A stretch of 16,485 bases of DNA from JBHIBC01 sp046758905 (GCA_046758905.1 JBHIBC010000062.1:1-16485); one strand, 5' to 3'. Counted from the first letter of the stretch, positions 1 through 7,273 are shown. The notes: generated by a model not told the origin, from the letters alone. Translations and numbers: made by a program.

Positions 1-1
1 C

Positions 2-145
2 GAGTCGGAGGCGTGGCAGCGGCTGCTGCACACCGGGGCCGGACCGATCCTGCTTGCGGTCCCCGCGGTGGTCGTGCCGCTCGCCCTGCATCGGGCCGCG
101 GAGCGGTTCCTGCCGCGCTGGGCGAGGGCGCTGGCGTTCGGCTGA
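2..145 (+). CDS. C-terminal fragment of a probable membrane protein
   Basis: An open frame enters from the left edge at base 2 and ends at TGA 143-145, leaving 47 residues. The visible tail has one strongly hydrophobic stretch rich in Ala, Val, Leu and Pro (about residues 14-29 of the fragment), then a basic, Trp-containing end finishing in ALAFG. This looks like the last transmembrane helix and short cytoplasmic tail of an integral membrane protein. It converges on the DUF72 gene, with 54 bases between the two stops and no clear terminator. Too little remains to name the family. The basis is an open frame with plausible codon use and a membrane-like composition; no start is visible. Confidence 0.5.
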   Translation, partial: ESEAWQRLLHTGAGPILLAVPAVVVPLALHRAAERFLPRWARALAFG

Positions 146-199
146 GGCGACCGCGGGATAGCCGCCGGGCCGCTCCGCCGCGGGCCCTCGGGGGTCGGC

Positions 200-958
200 T
201 CATCGACCCCGCCGCGGCGCGCCGGCCCCGACCAGCTCCTTCAGCCGCACCGCGTTGCGCACCGCGAACCCCTCCCAGTCGTTGTTGAAGTAGACGTAGA
301 CGTCGCCCCGCCGGCGCCAATCCGAGATCCGCTCGGCCCAGGTCCGCAGCTGCCTGTCCGTGTAATCGCCCCGCCGGCCGCCGCCGTAATGCAGGCGCAC
401 GTAGGCGAAGGACGCCGTGTGGCGCAGCTCCGGGGCGTTCATCGACTCCCGCGCCGCGGAGTCGGGCAGCACGAGCGCGACGCCGCGTCGCTCCAGGGCG
501 CGGTAGACGTCGGGGGCGTACCAGCTCCGGTTGCGGAACTCGACCGCCTGGCGACGCGTCTTCCCGCCCGGGAGGAGGTCAAGGAAGCGCGCGAACAGGA
601 GGTCGTCGCGCTCCAGGCCGGGCGGGAGCTGCCAGAGGAGGACCGGCGCCTTGCGGCCGAGGCCGCGCACGCGCGAGAGGAACGTCTCGACGTCGGGGCC
701 GACGTCGACGAGCCGCTTGTAGTGGGTGATCAGGCGGCTCCCCTTGACGGCGAACGCGAACCGGGCCGGCGTCCGCCTCTTCCAGGACGAGAACTGCTCG
801 ACCTTCGGCAGCCGGTAGAAGCTGGCGTTGAGCTCCACAGTGTCGAAGGTCTCGGCGTAGCGCTCGAGCCAGGCCCGCTGCGGCAGGCCGCGCTCGTAGA
901 GCACGCCGCGCCAGGCCGGGTAGTTCCAGCCCGAGGTGCCGATGCGGACCTGGCTCAC
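200..958 (-). CDS. DUF72 (YecE-like) family protein
   Basis: The product is 252 residues, the usual size for DUF72. The N-terminus has the family hallmark IGTSGWNYPAWRG, then ETFDTVELNASFYRLP (TIM-barrel-like fold with a conserved Glu and Asn). The middle has LLWQLPPGL and AVEFRNRSW, and the end has YVYFNNDWEGFAVRNA, all typical DUF72 blocks. The biochemical function of the family is not established. I chose the GTG at 956-958 because it lies just before the conserved IGTSGW block and overlaps the upstream methyltransferase stop (TGA at 955-957) in a GTGA arrangement, which implies translational coupling. A longer reading back to 1042 would run through the methyltransferase gene and adds only low-complexity Gly/Pro/Arg sequence. 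Family assignment is firm; role is unknown. Confidence 0.9.
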   Translation of the reverse strand: MSQVRIGTSGWNYPAWRGVLYERGLPQRAWLERYAETFDTVELNASFYRLPKVEQFSSWKRRTPARFAFAVKGSRLITHYKRLVDVGPDVETFLSRVRGLGRKAPVLLWQLPPGLERDDLLFARFLDLLPGGKTRRQAVEFRNRSWYAPDVYRALERRGVALVLPDSAARESMNAPELRHTASFAYVRLHYGGGRRGDYTDRQLRTWAERISDWRRRGDVYVYFNNDWEGFAVRNAVRLKELVGAGAPRRGR

Positions 959-1821
959 GGCTCCGCGTCCTCCTCCGGCGGCCCCGGATCCGCCCCCCGC
1001 CCCTCGGCCGCGCGGCGGTGGATCGCCGGGCAGGACGGCCACGGCGCGAGGCCGGTCACGCCGCGGGGAAGCCGCTCGCGCTCGCCGAGGACCAGCGCGC
1101 CTCCCGGATGGCGGCCCCCGGCCAGGCGGCCGGCGATCTCCCGCTGCAGCGCCTCCTCATAGTAGGTGAAGACCAGGTTCCGGCACAGGATCAGATCGAA
1201 CCGCCCCTGCGGACAGGATCCCCGCACGTCGTGCCGGCGCAGCTCGACGGCCCGCGCGATCTCGGGACGGACCATGAGGCCCGCTCCGCGGGGCACGAAT
1301 CCCCGCACCCGCCACCCAGCGGGAAGGTCGCGCAGGCTAGCTGCGCTGTAGGAGGCGGCGCGGGCGCGCTCGAGCATCCGTTGGTCGACGTCCGTCGCCA
1401 GGATGACGAGCGGGGCGCGCGGCCGCGCGGAGCGCGGCGCGAGACGGCCGATCAGGGCCAGCGTGTATGCCTCCTCACCGGAGGCGCAGCCGGCGCTCCA
1501 GCAGCGCACCGCCCTCGAGCCGCGCGCACGGGCCCGCCGCGCCAGCTCGGGGAGCACCTCGTCGCGCAGCCGATCGAACAGGTCGCGGTCGCGGTAGAAG
1601 CGGGAGATGGTCACGCGGCACAGCGCGTCGAGAGCGGCCCACTCGCCGGGGCGCGACTCCAGGAGCGCCCGGTAGGCGCCGGCATCGGGAAGCCCGAGAT
1701 CGCGCAGGCGTCGCGCGATCCTCTTGCAGACCTGGGCGCGTACCTTCCGGAACCCGGCCCACCTCATCCGCAGCCGCGGGAGGGCCCACTGGAGGAAGCG
1801 GACGCAGTCGTCGTCGATCAT
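955..1821 (-). CDS. cheR: CheR-type S-adenosylmethionine-dependent methyltransferase
   Basis: 288 residues, full length for CheR. Residues about 1-75 form the helical N-terminal domain, followed by a variant (TISRFYRD, 71-78) of the NETxFFRD block. The SAM-binding motif I is CWSAGCASGEEAYTLAL (107-123). ATDVDQRMLERA (142-153) and the CheR-like FDLILCRNLVFTYY (208-221) follow. CheR methylates glutamates on chemoreceptors, but no receptor, CheB or other che gene is in view, so the target is open and a non-chemotaxis role is possible. The ATG at 1819-1821 is preferred because GGTGA lies five bases upstream; a GTG nine bases earlier is the alternative. The C-terminal 35 residues are Pro/Arg/Glu-rich and unlike the family. 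The stop overlaps the DUF72 start by four bases. Two CRP-like palindromes lie 20-67 bases upstream and may control the pair. Confidence 0.88.
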   Translation of the reverse strand: MIDDDCVRFLQWALPRLRMRWAGFRKVRAQVCKRIARRLRDLGLPDAGAYRALLESRPGEWAALDALCRVTISRFYRDRDLFDRLRDEVLPELARRARARGSRAVRCWSAGCASGEEAYTLALIGRLAPRSARPRAPLVILATDVDQRMLERARAASYSAASLRDLPAGWRVRGFVPRGAGLMVRPEIARAVELRRHDVRGSCPQGRFDLILCRNLVFTYYEEALQREIAGRLAGGRHPGGALVLGERERLPRGVTGLAPWPSCPAIHRRAAEGRGADPGPPEEDAEP

Positions 1822-1840
1822 CGCCGTCACCCGGACGTTT

Positions 1841-1856
1841 TGTGAAAATTTTCACA
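1841..1856. promoter_or_regulatory. CRP-like operator, perfect 16-bp palindrome
   Basis: TGTGAAAATTTTCACA is a perfect inverted repeat and matches the CRP half-site layout TGTGA-N6-TCACA. It sits in an AT-rich island (about 1836-1891) inside very GC-rich sequence. Its centre lies about 27 bases upstream of the cheR ATG, close enough to overlap a promoter or leader. It also fits the looser NifA pattern TGT-N10-ACA, but I see no sigma-54 -24/-12 element nearby. The palindrome is read directly; the identity of the regulator is inference. Confidence 0.65.
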
Positions 1857-1872
1857 GATTACCGATTCGTAT

Positions 1873-1888
1873 TGTGAATTTTTTCACA
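1873..1888. promoter_or_regulatory. Second CRP-like operator, near-perfect palindrome
   Basis: TGTGAATTTTTTCACA keeps both outer half-sites (TGTGAA and TTCACA) of the first operator and loses symmetry only in the central four bases. The two centres are 32 bp apart, about three helical turns, so bound dimers would lie on the same face of the DNA. Conserved arms with a changed centre argue for selection on protein contacts. It could serve cheR to the left or a transcript running right towards the cytochrome gene, whose start is about 470 bp away. Confidence 0.6.
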
Positions 1889-2344
1889 TGAAAACCGCCT
1901 CCGGGCCGCTCCGCGCGGCTTGCGGGGCGCGCGCGCGGGGCCTACCTTCGATAGTGATCGGACGTCTCACGGGTCCGGTCCGACCGGGGGAGCAGGGAGC
2001 GTGCGCAGGTGCTGGACACGGGATCGAGAGGCTCGGCCCGGCACGGCCGGAAGGTCGCGCGGGAGATCGTCCTCCCGCTCCCGGTGACCGGCCGCCCCCC
2101 CCCGGACCCCGCGGGCGGCGCCCCGCCCGCGGTCATCGCCGCCAGATCGTCGTGGAGCCGGCCGGCCGCCAGTATGCCACCAGCCGGGGGCGTCCGGGGA
2201 GCGGCGCGCTCCGCGCTCCCGGCGGTCCCCGGGGTCGGCCGGCGACTGCCGTCCATGTCCGCGGAGGGGAAAGCGAGGTGATGCGCCGATCCGGGTGAAG
2301 GGCACTCGAGCTTCTGATGCGACGCGGTTGAGGTGCAACGCAAT
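1889..2344. other. Gene-poor stretch upstream of the cytochrome, several strong hairpins
   Basis: I find no convincing gene here. A frame from ATG 1888 to TGA 2298 is open, but it has no ribosome binding site, starts inside the second operator and encodes low-complexity Gly/Pro/Arg. The stretch contains three strong inverted repeats: 2059-2065 with 2072-2078 (7 bp, 6-base loop), 2109-2118 with 2123-2132 (10 bp perfect, 4-base loop) and 2197-2203 with 2214-2220 (7 bp, 10-base loop). There is also a 13-bp odd palindrome at 1975-1987 and a run of nine C at 2095-2103. It may be a long structured leader or hold a small RNA. High GC makes chance hairpins common, and no known riboswitch signature was recognised. 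Confidence 0.35.
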
Positions 2345-2350
2345 GGAGGA
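2345..2350 (+). promoter_or_regulatory. Ribosome binding site of the cytochrome gene
   Basis: GGAGGA lies six bases before ATG 2357. This near-ideal site fixes the start at 2357 rather than at an upstream in-frame codon at 2333, and places a clean signal peptide at the N-terminus. Confidence 0.85.
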
Positions 2351-2356
2351 TCGGTC

Positions 2357-3064
2357 ATGAGACTCACTCGCCTGACGGCACTGCTGGGAAGCCTGGCTCT
2401 CGCGACCTGCCTGGTCACGGTGCCGGCCTTCTCCCAGGCCAACGTCGTCGACACCAAGCACAACCTCTCGACGACCGCCGGTGTCGACCAGATCACCGAC
2501 AGGTCCACCGACGAGGATCGGATCTGCGTCTTCTGCCACACGCCGCACGAGGCCAGCCCGGCCGCGCCCCTGTGGAACCACACCCAGTCGTCCACGGCCT
2601 CCTACGGCGTCTACGCGTCGTCGACCCTCGACGCCTCGGATATCGCCGACATCGGGGGCGGAGCCGATGTGTCGAACCTGTGCATGAGCTGCCATGACGG
2701 CACCGTGGGGGTCAACGACCTCGGGAACCCCGCCAACGACACCGGCGGGAACCCGGCGATGGGCGCGGGCACCGAGCTCGACGTCAACGGCCGGATCGTC
2801 GCCACGAGGCCGACCAACCTGGGCACCGATCTCTCGAACGATCACCCGGTGAACTTCACCTACGATGCGGCCCTGGCCGCGGCCGACGGAGGCCTGGCGA
2901 CCCCGAGCTCGGCGGCCTGGGTGGACGCGGCGCAGACCGTGCCGCTGTTCTCCTCGAAGGTGCAGTGCGCCAGCTGCCACGACCCGCACGACAACACGAA
3001 CTCGCCCTTCCTGGTGAAGTCGAACGCCGGCAGCGGGCTCTGTCTGACCTGCCACAGCAAGTGA
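2357..3064 (+). CDS. Secreted tetraheme c-type cytochrome (doubled CXXCH type)
   Basis: 235 residues. Residues 1-28 are a Sec signal peptide: MRLTRL basic start, Leu/Ala-rich core, likely cleavage near AFSQA. The mature part has four c-type heme attachment motifs: CVFCH (57-61), CMSCH (109-113), CASCH (204-208) and CLTCH (229-233). The first and third are followed by TPH and DPH, and NDHPVNF (161-167) is also typical of paired-CXXCH cytochromes. His64, His75, His163 and His211 are candidate distal heme ligands. The product should be exported, loaded with heme by the cytochrome c maturation system and carry electrons in the periplasm or at the cell surface. The DUF3179 gene starts 105 bases downstream on the same strand with no obvious terminator between, so the two may be co-transcribed. 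Heme count and export are clear; the redox partner is unknown. Confidence 0.92.
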   Translation: MRLTRLTALLGSLALATCLVTVPAFSQANVVDTKHNLSTTAGVDQITDRSTDEDRICVFCHTPHEASPAAPLWNHTQSSTASYGVYASSTLDASDIADIGGGADVSNLCMSCHDGTVGVNDLGNPANDTGGNPAMGAGTELDVNGRIVATRPTNLGTDLSNDHPVNFTYDAALAAADGGLATPSSAAWVDAAQTVPLFSSKVQCASCHDPHDNTNSPFLVKSNAGSGLCLTCHSK

Positions 3065-3169
3065 TCGGCGGCCGGCGGGCGGCGATGGGGCCGCAGCTCG
3101 GGCGACCCCGGGGGTGCGGGGAATAGGACCGCCGCGGGCGCGGTTCATGCCGGCGGAGGTCCGCCGCGG

Positions 3170-4231
3170 ATGTCCCCATCGCCCCCGCTACGGCCCCGAG
3201 GGCCGGCCGCCCTGACCGCCGTCCTGGCGCTGGTCCTCGGCGTGTGGTCGCCCGCTCTCGACAGCTCTTTCACGCTCGCCGTCCCCCGGGGCGAGACGCG
3301 GCGGGCCTCCGACTCCGATGCGGCTGGGGCGGCCCCGTCCGAGGAGGGCGCCCCGGCGGGCGAGGACTCGGGGGAGGGGCCTCCCGGCGCCGCCGAGCCC
3401 CGCCGCCGCGTGAAGGGGTCCGTCCAGGTGAAGCCGGGCGGCCCGGTCTGGGAGACGGAGGTCGAGGTGGTCCCGTCTCCGGTCGATCCCCTGACGGTGC
3501 CGTCCGAGCGCGTCGTCCTCCCGGACGACGACCTGGTCCTGGGGGTGTCGATCGACGGCCGGGCGGTCGCCTACCCGATCCGCTTCCTGGCGATGCACGA
3601 GGTCGTCGACGCTCGGGTCGGAGCGACGCCCGTCGCGCCCTCCTGGTGACCGCTCACCGGTTCGGGCGTCGTGTACGCCCGTCGGATCGGAGGGCGGGAG
3701 TTCACGTTCGATTTCGCCACGGGACTGATCAAGAACAACCTGCTGATCGTCGACCGGGAGACCGGCAGCCTCTGGTCGCAGCTTCGGGGTCAGGCGGTCA
3801 GCGGCCCGATGGAGGGAACCCCCCTGTCGGTGATCCCGTCGATGCAGACCACCTGGAAGCACTGGAGGGAGCTCCACCCGGACACGCTGGTGATGGTGGA
3901 GAAGGATACCGAGGGGCAGCCGTACCTGTACCGCAACAGCCGCCCCGGCTGGCCGCTCCAGGGTAGGAGGCACGACACCTCGGCGCTGGGGCTCGGGCTC
4001 GCCCTGGGCGGCGAGTCGATCTACTTCTCCTTCAGGGAGCTGGAGCGCGCGCGCGGCCCGGTGCGGCTCACGCTGGGCGGGAGGCCGGTCGTGGTGCACT
4101 ACCGCAAGGACGCGCTGACCGCCTGGGCCGAGGACGAGGACGGCAGCCTGCTCCCGGGAGTCCTGGCCTACCGGACCGGATGGTTCGACTTCAATCCCCG
4201 GTCGAAGACGTACCGTGCGCGGAGGCGGTGA
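3170..4231 (+). CDS. DUF3179 protein with an in-frame TGA, candidate selenoprotein
   Basis: Read through TGA 3647-3649, this is one 353-residue protein. Residues about 12-27 are a hydrophobic export signal or anchor, then an acidic Gly/Pro/Ala linker (about 45-78). DUF3179 blocks follow on both sides of the TGA: DDLVLGVSIDGRAVAYPIRF (120-139) and AMHEVVDARVG before it; PLTGSGVVYARRIGG, NNLLIVDRETGSLWSQ (189-204), then TTWKHWRELHPDTLV and a C-terminal TGWFDFNP after it. The family normally has Cys-Pro-Leu-(Cys/Thr)-Gly here, and TGA (residue 160) replaces that Cys, giving U-P-L-T, a UxxT redox-like motif. A SECIS-like hairpin follows at once. Frame and codon use are intact on both sides, so random decay is unlikely. 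GGAGGT nine bases before the ATG supports the start. The molecular function of DUF3179 is not established. Alternatives are a Cys-to-stop sequencing error or a recent nonsense mutation. Confidence 0.82.
3647..3685 (+). promoter_or_regulatory. Candidate UGA-Sec codon with bacterial SECIS stem-loop
   Basis: TGA at 3647-3649 is followed by a perfect 7-bp stem, CGGGCGT (3663-3669) with ACGCCCG (3675-3681), closing a 5-base loop CGTGT that contains G and GU. A lower 3-bp helix, 3657-3659 with 3683-3685, can extend it across a small internal loop. Twenty bases separate the UGA from the apical loop. Bacterial SECIS elements lie within the coding region just after the UGA, with a G in a small apical loop at about this distance for SelB binding. 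The hairpin also codes for SGVVYAR, so coding constraint alone could explain part of the sequence. Folding was done by eye only. Confidence 0.6.
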
Positions 4232-4279
4232 GAGGGGCCCGAGCCGCGCCCGCCGCCGCGGGATCGCAGACGGGCTGAA

Positions 4280-4309
4280 CGCGGCGGCTTCCAGTCCCCG
4301 CCGCGCTTT
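4280..4309 (+). terminator. Weak intrinsic terminator candidate after the DUF3179 gene
   Basis: CGCGGCGG (4280-4287) pairs perfectly with CCGCCGCG (4298-4305) around a 10-base loop, followed by C and three T. It lies 49 bases after the DUF3179 stop. The T tract is short, so termination may be inefficient or absent, and the hairpin overlaps the proposed promoter of the next gene. Confidence 0.3.
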
Positions 4310-4317
4310 GCTAGCAT
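4289..4317 (+). promoter_or_regulatory. Possible extended -10 promoter for the beta-helix gene
   Basis: TGCTAGCAT (4309-4317) is an extended -10 (TGN plus TAGCAT). A poor -35, TTCCAG at 4289-4294, lies 17 bases upstream. It would give a leader of about 70 bases before ATG 4394. It stands out in an otherwise GC-rich gap, but the consensus match is modest. Confidence 0.35.
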
Positions 4318-4393
4318 ATCGACCCGGTCAGGAACACACCTCAAAGTCAGCATCTCGACGGCGGCACACCCCGAGTGCCGGGAAGGGGGCATC

Positions 4394-7237
4394 ATGAAGC
4401 GATGGGGATCGGCGGGAATCGTGGTGCTGTGCGCGATGATCGCGATGGCCTCGGGCGCAGCGCTCGCACAGGGACAGCCCAAGCCCGGCGACGGCGAAGG
4501 CACCTGCCAGGACATCGATACGGACGGAGTCTGCGATGCCGAGGATCCGTGCGTCGACCAGGATGGGGACGGGCTCGGCAAGCTCACCTACGCCATCAGC
4601 GGCTGTGCGAACACCCAGACCCCGGACTCCAACGATCTGGATCCGCTGGCGTGCGCGGACACCGACGGCGACGGCTGCGACGATTGCAGCTCGTCCTCCT
4701 ACGATCCGCTCAACGACGGCGCCGACACGGACGCCGACGGGTCGTGCGACGCCGGCGACCCGGACGACGACGATGACGGGTTCCTCGACGCCGTTGACTG
4801 CGCTCCCCTCGACGCCGCCACCAATCCTTGTGCGGACGAGGTCTGCGACGGCTTCGACAACGATTGCGACGGGCTTATCGACGAGGGGTTCGACCTTGAC
4901 TCGGACGGGTACGCGATCTGCGGCGCGGACTGCGACGACACCGATCCGGGCGTTCATCCCGGCGTTTCAGAGATCCCGTGTGACGGCATCGACAATGACT
5001 GCGACGCTGTCACCGGGGACTGTCCCGGCAATCCGGAAACCGTCTTTTACGTCAGCCCGGACGGCAGAGACACTTCGGACGGAAGTGAACAGAGACCGTT
5101 CAGGACCATTCAGCGGGCCCGACAGGAGGTGCGTTTGGCCATTCAAGGGGGGATGACGGCCGACGTGCGCGTGCGGATCGCGCCTGGACTCTACTACCTC
5201 GGCGGAACCCTGAGATTCGGTCCCGATGATTCAGGCAGGAACGGCCATACGGTCATCTACTCCGGGGTTTCCGGGCAGCCGAGGCCGCTCCTCATCGGGG
5301 CGAGGGGTCCCATCGTGGATTGGGACGCGGAGACAATCGAGAGGGCGGACGGGTCCACGGTTGTGGCGTACGCGGCGTCGCCTCCGGCGCGGCCGAAGGC
5401 CAACTCGCCGTGGCCGGAGCGCGTCTTCCGCACCCTCTACGCGCTCGATCACGGCCTCGTGCAGCGCCTGGTCCTGGCGCGGAATCCCGATCAGGGCTAC
5501 TTCAGCGCGGCGGGCGACGGCATCTGCCGGGTGGACGAGTCCAGCCCCGTCACCGACAGTCTCCCCCGCGACCTGCAGGACGATTCCATCCCCTCCGACC
5601 TCTCGAGCGCTCGGGTGCAGTTCCTGGTCTGGGCGCCGACCATGTGCCGGGATGTCCAATCCAGCCCCCCGGGGATCTTGGATATCGCGGCCATGGACGC
5701 CGGGACCATCTACTTCGACGGGGATCGTCTGATCCGGAGCGGCGCTCCCTACTTCCTGCAGGGATCGAAGGACTTCCTGGACCAGCCGGGAGAGTGGTTC
5801 CTCGAGACCGCGTCCGGTTCGCTCGCGAAACTGTTCGTCGTCCCCGAAGCCCCGGACCATTTCTGGGAGGCGATCATCGCGCCTTCGGTGGACCGCATCA
5901 TCGAGATCCGGGGATCGGACGAGAGCAAGAAGGTGCGGAATCTCCGGCTCGAATCGCTCGAGATCCTCGTCTCCGACTGGGTGGACGAGGTTCCCCGAAG
6001 AGTCTGGCAGTACTACGATCCGGACAAGGAGAAGGCCGGCATCTTCATCGAACACGCCGCCAACGTCGAGATCGTCGACTGCAAGATCCACAACACCGGA
6101 TCCGACGCCATCCGCGTGCAGCGGTACGGCCAGGGGATCCGCGTCCACGGATCGTTGATCGAGAAGGCGGGAGTCATGGGGATCACGTTCTGGGATGGGG
6201 ACGGCACCCATGATCTCGCAGACAACGTGATCTCCCATAACATCGTCAGGAGCTGCGGGGAGGTGTTCCCCTGGGGCGGTGGCATCATCGTCAATCACTG
6301 CAGGCAGACGTTGGTCAGCAACAACGACATCTACGACATGCCGAGGTTCGGGATCTATCTGAGAAGCCGTCAGTCGGTCGGCAATACGGTCCGGTACAAC
6401 GAGATCTGGGACGTCCTCCGAGGCTCGGGAGACGCGGGCGGGATCACCCTTTGGCGCACTGGCTCGGACCTCGCGGAGAATCCCGGAAACCTCGTTCACA
6501 ACAACCTGATCCACGACCTGTCGTCGAACGCCGTGGCGCGGTTTCAGGGGATCGGCTCTCGCGGCATCTACATCGACAAGCTCACGCACGGGACGACGGT
6601 GAGTGAGAACGTCATCTACGGGATCAACACGGAGCCGGGAGTGCGCTCCGACAACTTCGTTCTCAAGGGCGTGGACAACATTCTCGAGAACAACATCAGC
6701 GTCTCCGGCGGGAGCGACGGCGTCGACGCTCACGTGCTCACGAGGGCCGATACGAAAGACGGGGACGGTCGGTCCAATCGTATCGTGCGCAACATCTTCT
6801 ACTACGAGGACGGGCGTTTTGAGTCCCTGTACGAGCATAAGGGCCCGGCCGCGTTCTTCCCGGAATGCGACGAGCCGTGTCCTTCCGGGGGGTGCCCTGC
6901 ATGGGAGCCGTCGACGGCGGCGTTCTGCACGCTCCCGAGCGAGTGCGGACCGCCCCGGCTGACGGAGGTCGGTGGGAACCTGATCTGGCACATCGACGGG
7001 ACAGGGCAGGCCGATCCCGATCCGGACATCAGGGTCCTCAGCTGCGACCCGGTCGGCCTGTCCGTGTGGCGGAGCGAGCTGGGCTACGATGCGGACTCCC
7101 GGATCTCGGATCCGTTGTTCTGCGACCCGGCCGGGCGTGGCTACAAGCTGCGCCCGGAGTCGCCGGCCTTGACGGAGCTCGGCTTCGTTCCGATCGACGT
7201 CGCCGCCGTCGGTGCGAAGGACAACCTGTTCAAGTAG
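4394..7237 (+). CDS. Secreted protein with Ca-binding/MopE-like repeats and a parallel beta-helix
   Basis: 947 residues. A Sec signal peptide (1-25, ending ALA) is followed by an acidic, Cys-rich region to about 210. This has thrombospondin type-3-like repeats (DIDTDGVCDAEDPC, DTDGDGCDDC, DTDADGSCDAGDPDDDDDG) and then two MopE-like metal-binding units (VCDGFDNDCDGLIDEG and PCDGIDNDCD). From FYVSPDG (218-224) and FRTIQRARQEV the protein resembles secreted right-handed beta-helix proteins: an N-terminal cap with PDDSG, then many rungs with regularly spaced NDIYD, NEIWD, NLIHD and NVIYG turns. It closes with the family-typical SPALTELGFVPIDVAAVG. Such proteins are often polysaccharide lyases or glycosidases; I cannot assign catalytic residues or a substrate. 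A purine-rich GGAAGGGGG just upstream of the ATG supports the start. The repeats probably bind calcium outside the cell. No sorting tag is visible at the C-terminus. Confidence 0.88.
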   Translation: MKRWGSAGIVVLCAMIAMASGAALAQGQPKPGDGEGTCQDIDTDGVCDAEDPCVDQDGDGLGKLTYAISGCANTQTPDSNDLDPLACADTDGDGCDDCSSSSYDPLNDGADTDADGSCDAGDPDDDDDGFLDAVDCAPLDAATNPCADEVCDGFDNDCDGLIDEGFDLDSDGYAICGADCDDTDPGVHPGVSEIPCDGIDNDCDAVTGDCPGNPETVFYVSPDGRDTSDGSEQRPFRTIQRARQEVRLAIQGGMTADVRVRIAPGLYYLGGTLRFGPDDSGRNGHTVIYSGVSGQPRPLLIGARGPIVDWDAETIERADGSTVVAYAASPPARPKANSPWPERVFRTLYALDHGLVQRLVLARNPDQGYFSAAGDGICRVDESSPVTDSLPRDLQDDSIPSDLSSARVQFLVWAPTMCRDVQSSPPGILDIAAMDAGTIYFDGDRLIRSGAPYFLQGSKDFLDQPGEWFLETASGSLAKLFVVPEAPDHFWEAIIAPSVDRIIEIRGSDESKKVRNLRLESLEILVSDWVDEVPRRVWQYYDPDKEKAGIFIEHAANVEIVDCKIHNTGSDAIRVQRYGQGIRVHGSLIEKAGVMGITFWDGDGTHDLADNVISHNIVRSCGEVFPWGGGIIVNHCRQTLVSNNDIYDMPRFGIYLRSRQSVGNTVRYNEIWDVLRGSGDAGGITLWRTGSDLAENPGNLVHNNLIHDLSSNAVARFQGIGSRGIYIDKLTHGTTVSENVIYGINTEPGVRSDNFVLKGVDNILENNISVSGGSDGVDAHVLTRADTKDGDGRSNRIVRNIFYYEDGRFESLYEHKGPAAFFPECDEPCPSGGCPAWEPSTAAFCTLPSECGPPRLTEVGGNLIWHIDGTGQADPDPDIRVLSCDPVGLSVWRSELGYDADSRISDPLFCDPAGRGYKLRPESPALTELGFVPIDVAAVGAKDNLFK

Positions 7238-7273
7238 GCGCCGAGCGCGGCCGCTCCCGGCCCGTACCAGCAC

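Noticed and set aside
2095..2103. Run of nine C as a phase-variation tract
   Set aside because: It lies in no credible gene and far from a promoter, and such runs arise by chance in DNA this GC-rich.
1888..2298. Open frame of 136 codons starting with ATG just right of the twin operators
   Set aside because: No ribosome binding site, the start codon overlaps the second operator, and the product is low-complexity Gly/Pro/Arg as expected from random high-GC DNA.
1889..2344. Cyclic di-GMP or other known riboswitch before the cytochrome gene
   Set aside because: I looked for conserved core sequences of the c-di-GMP-I class, often found before cytochrome genes, and found none.
3671..4231. Separate gene starting at GTG 3671 for the second half of DUF3179
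   Set aside because: No ribosome binding site before it, it would lack half the domain, and it lies in the same frame as the upstream half with family motifs continuing right up to the TGA. One gene read through TGA is the better model.
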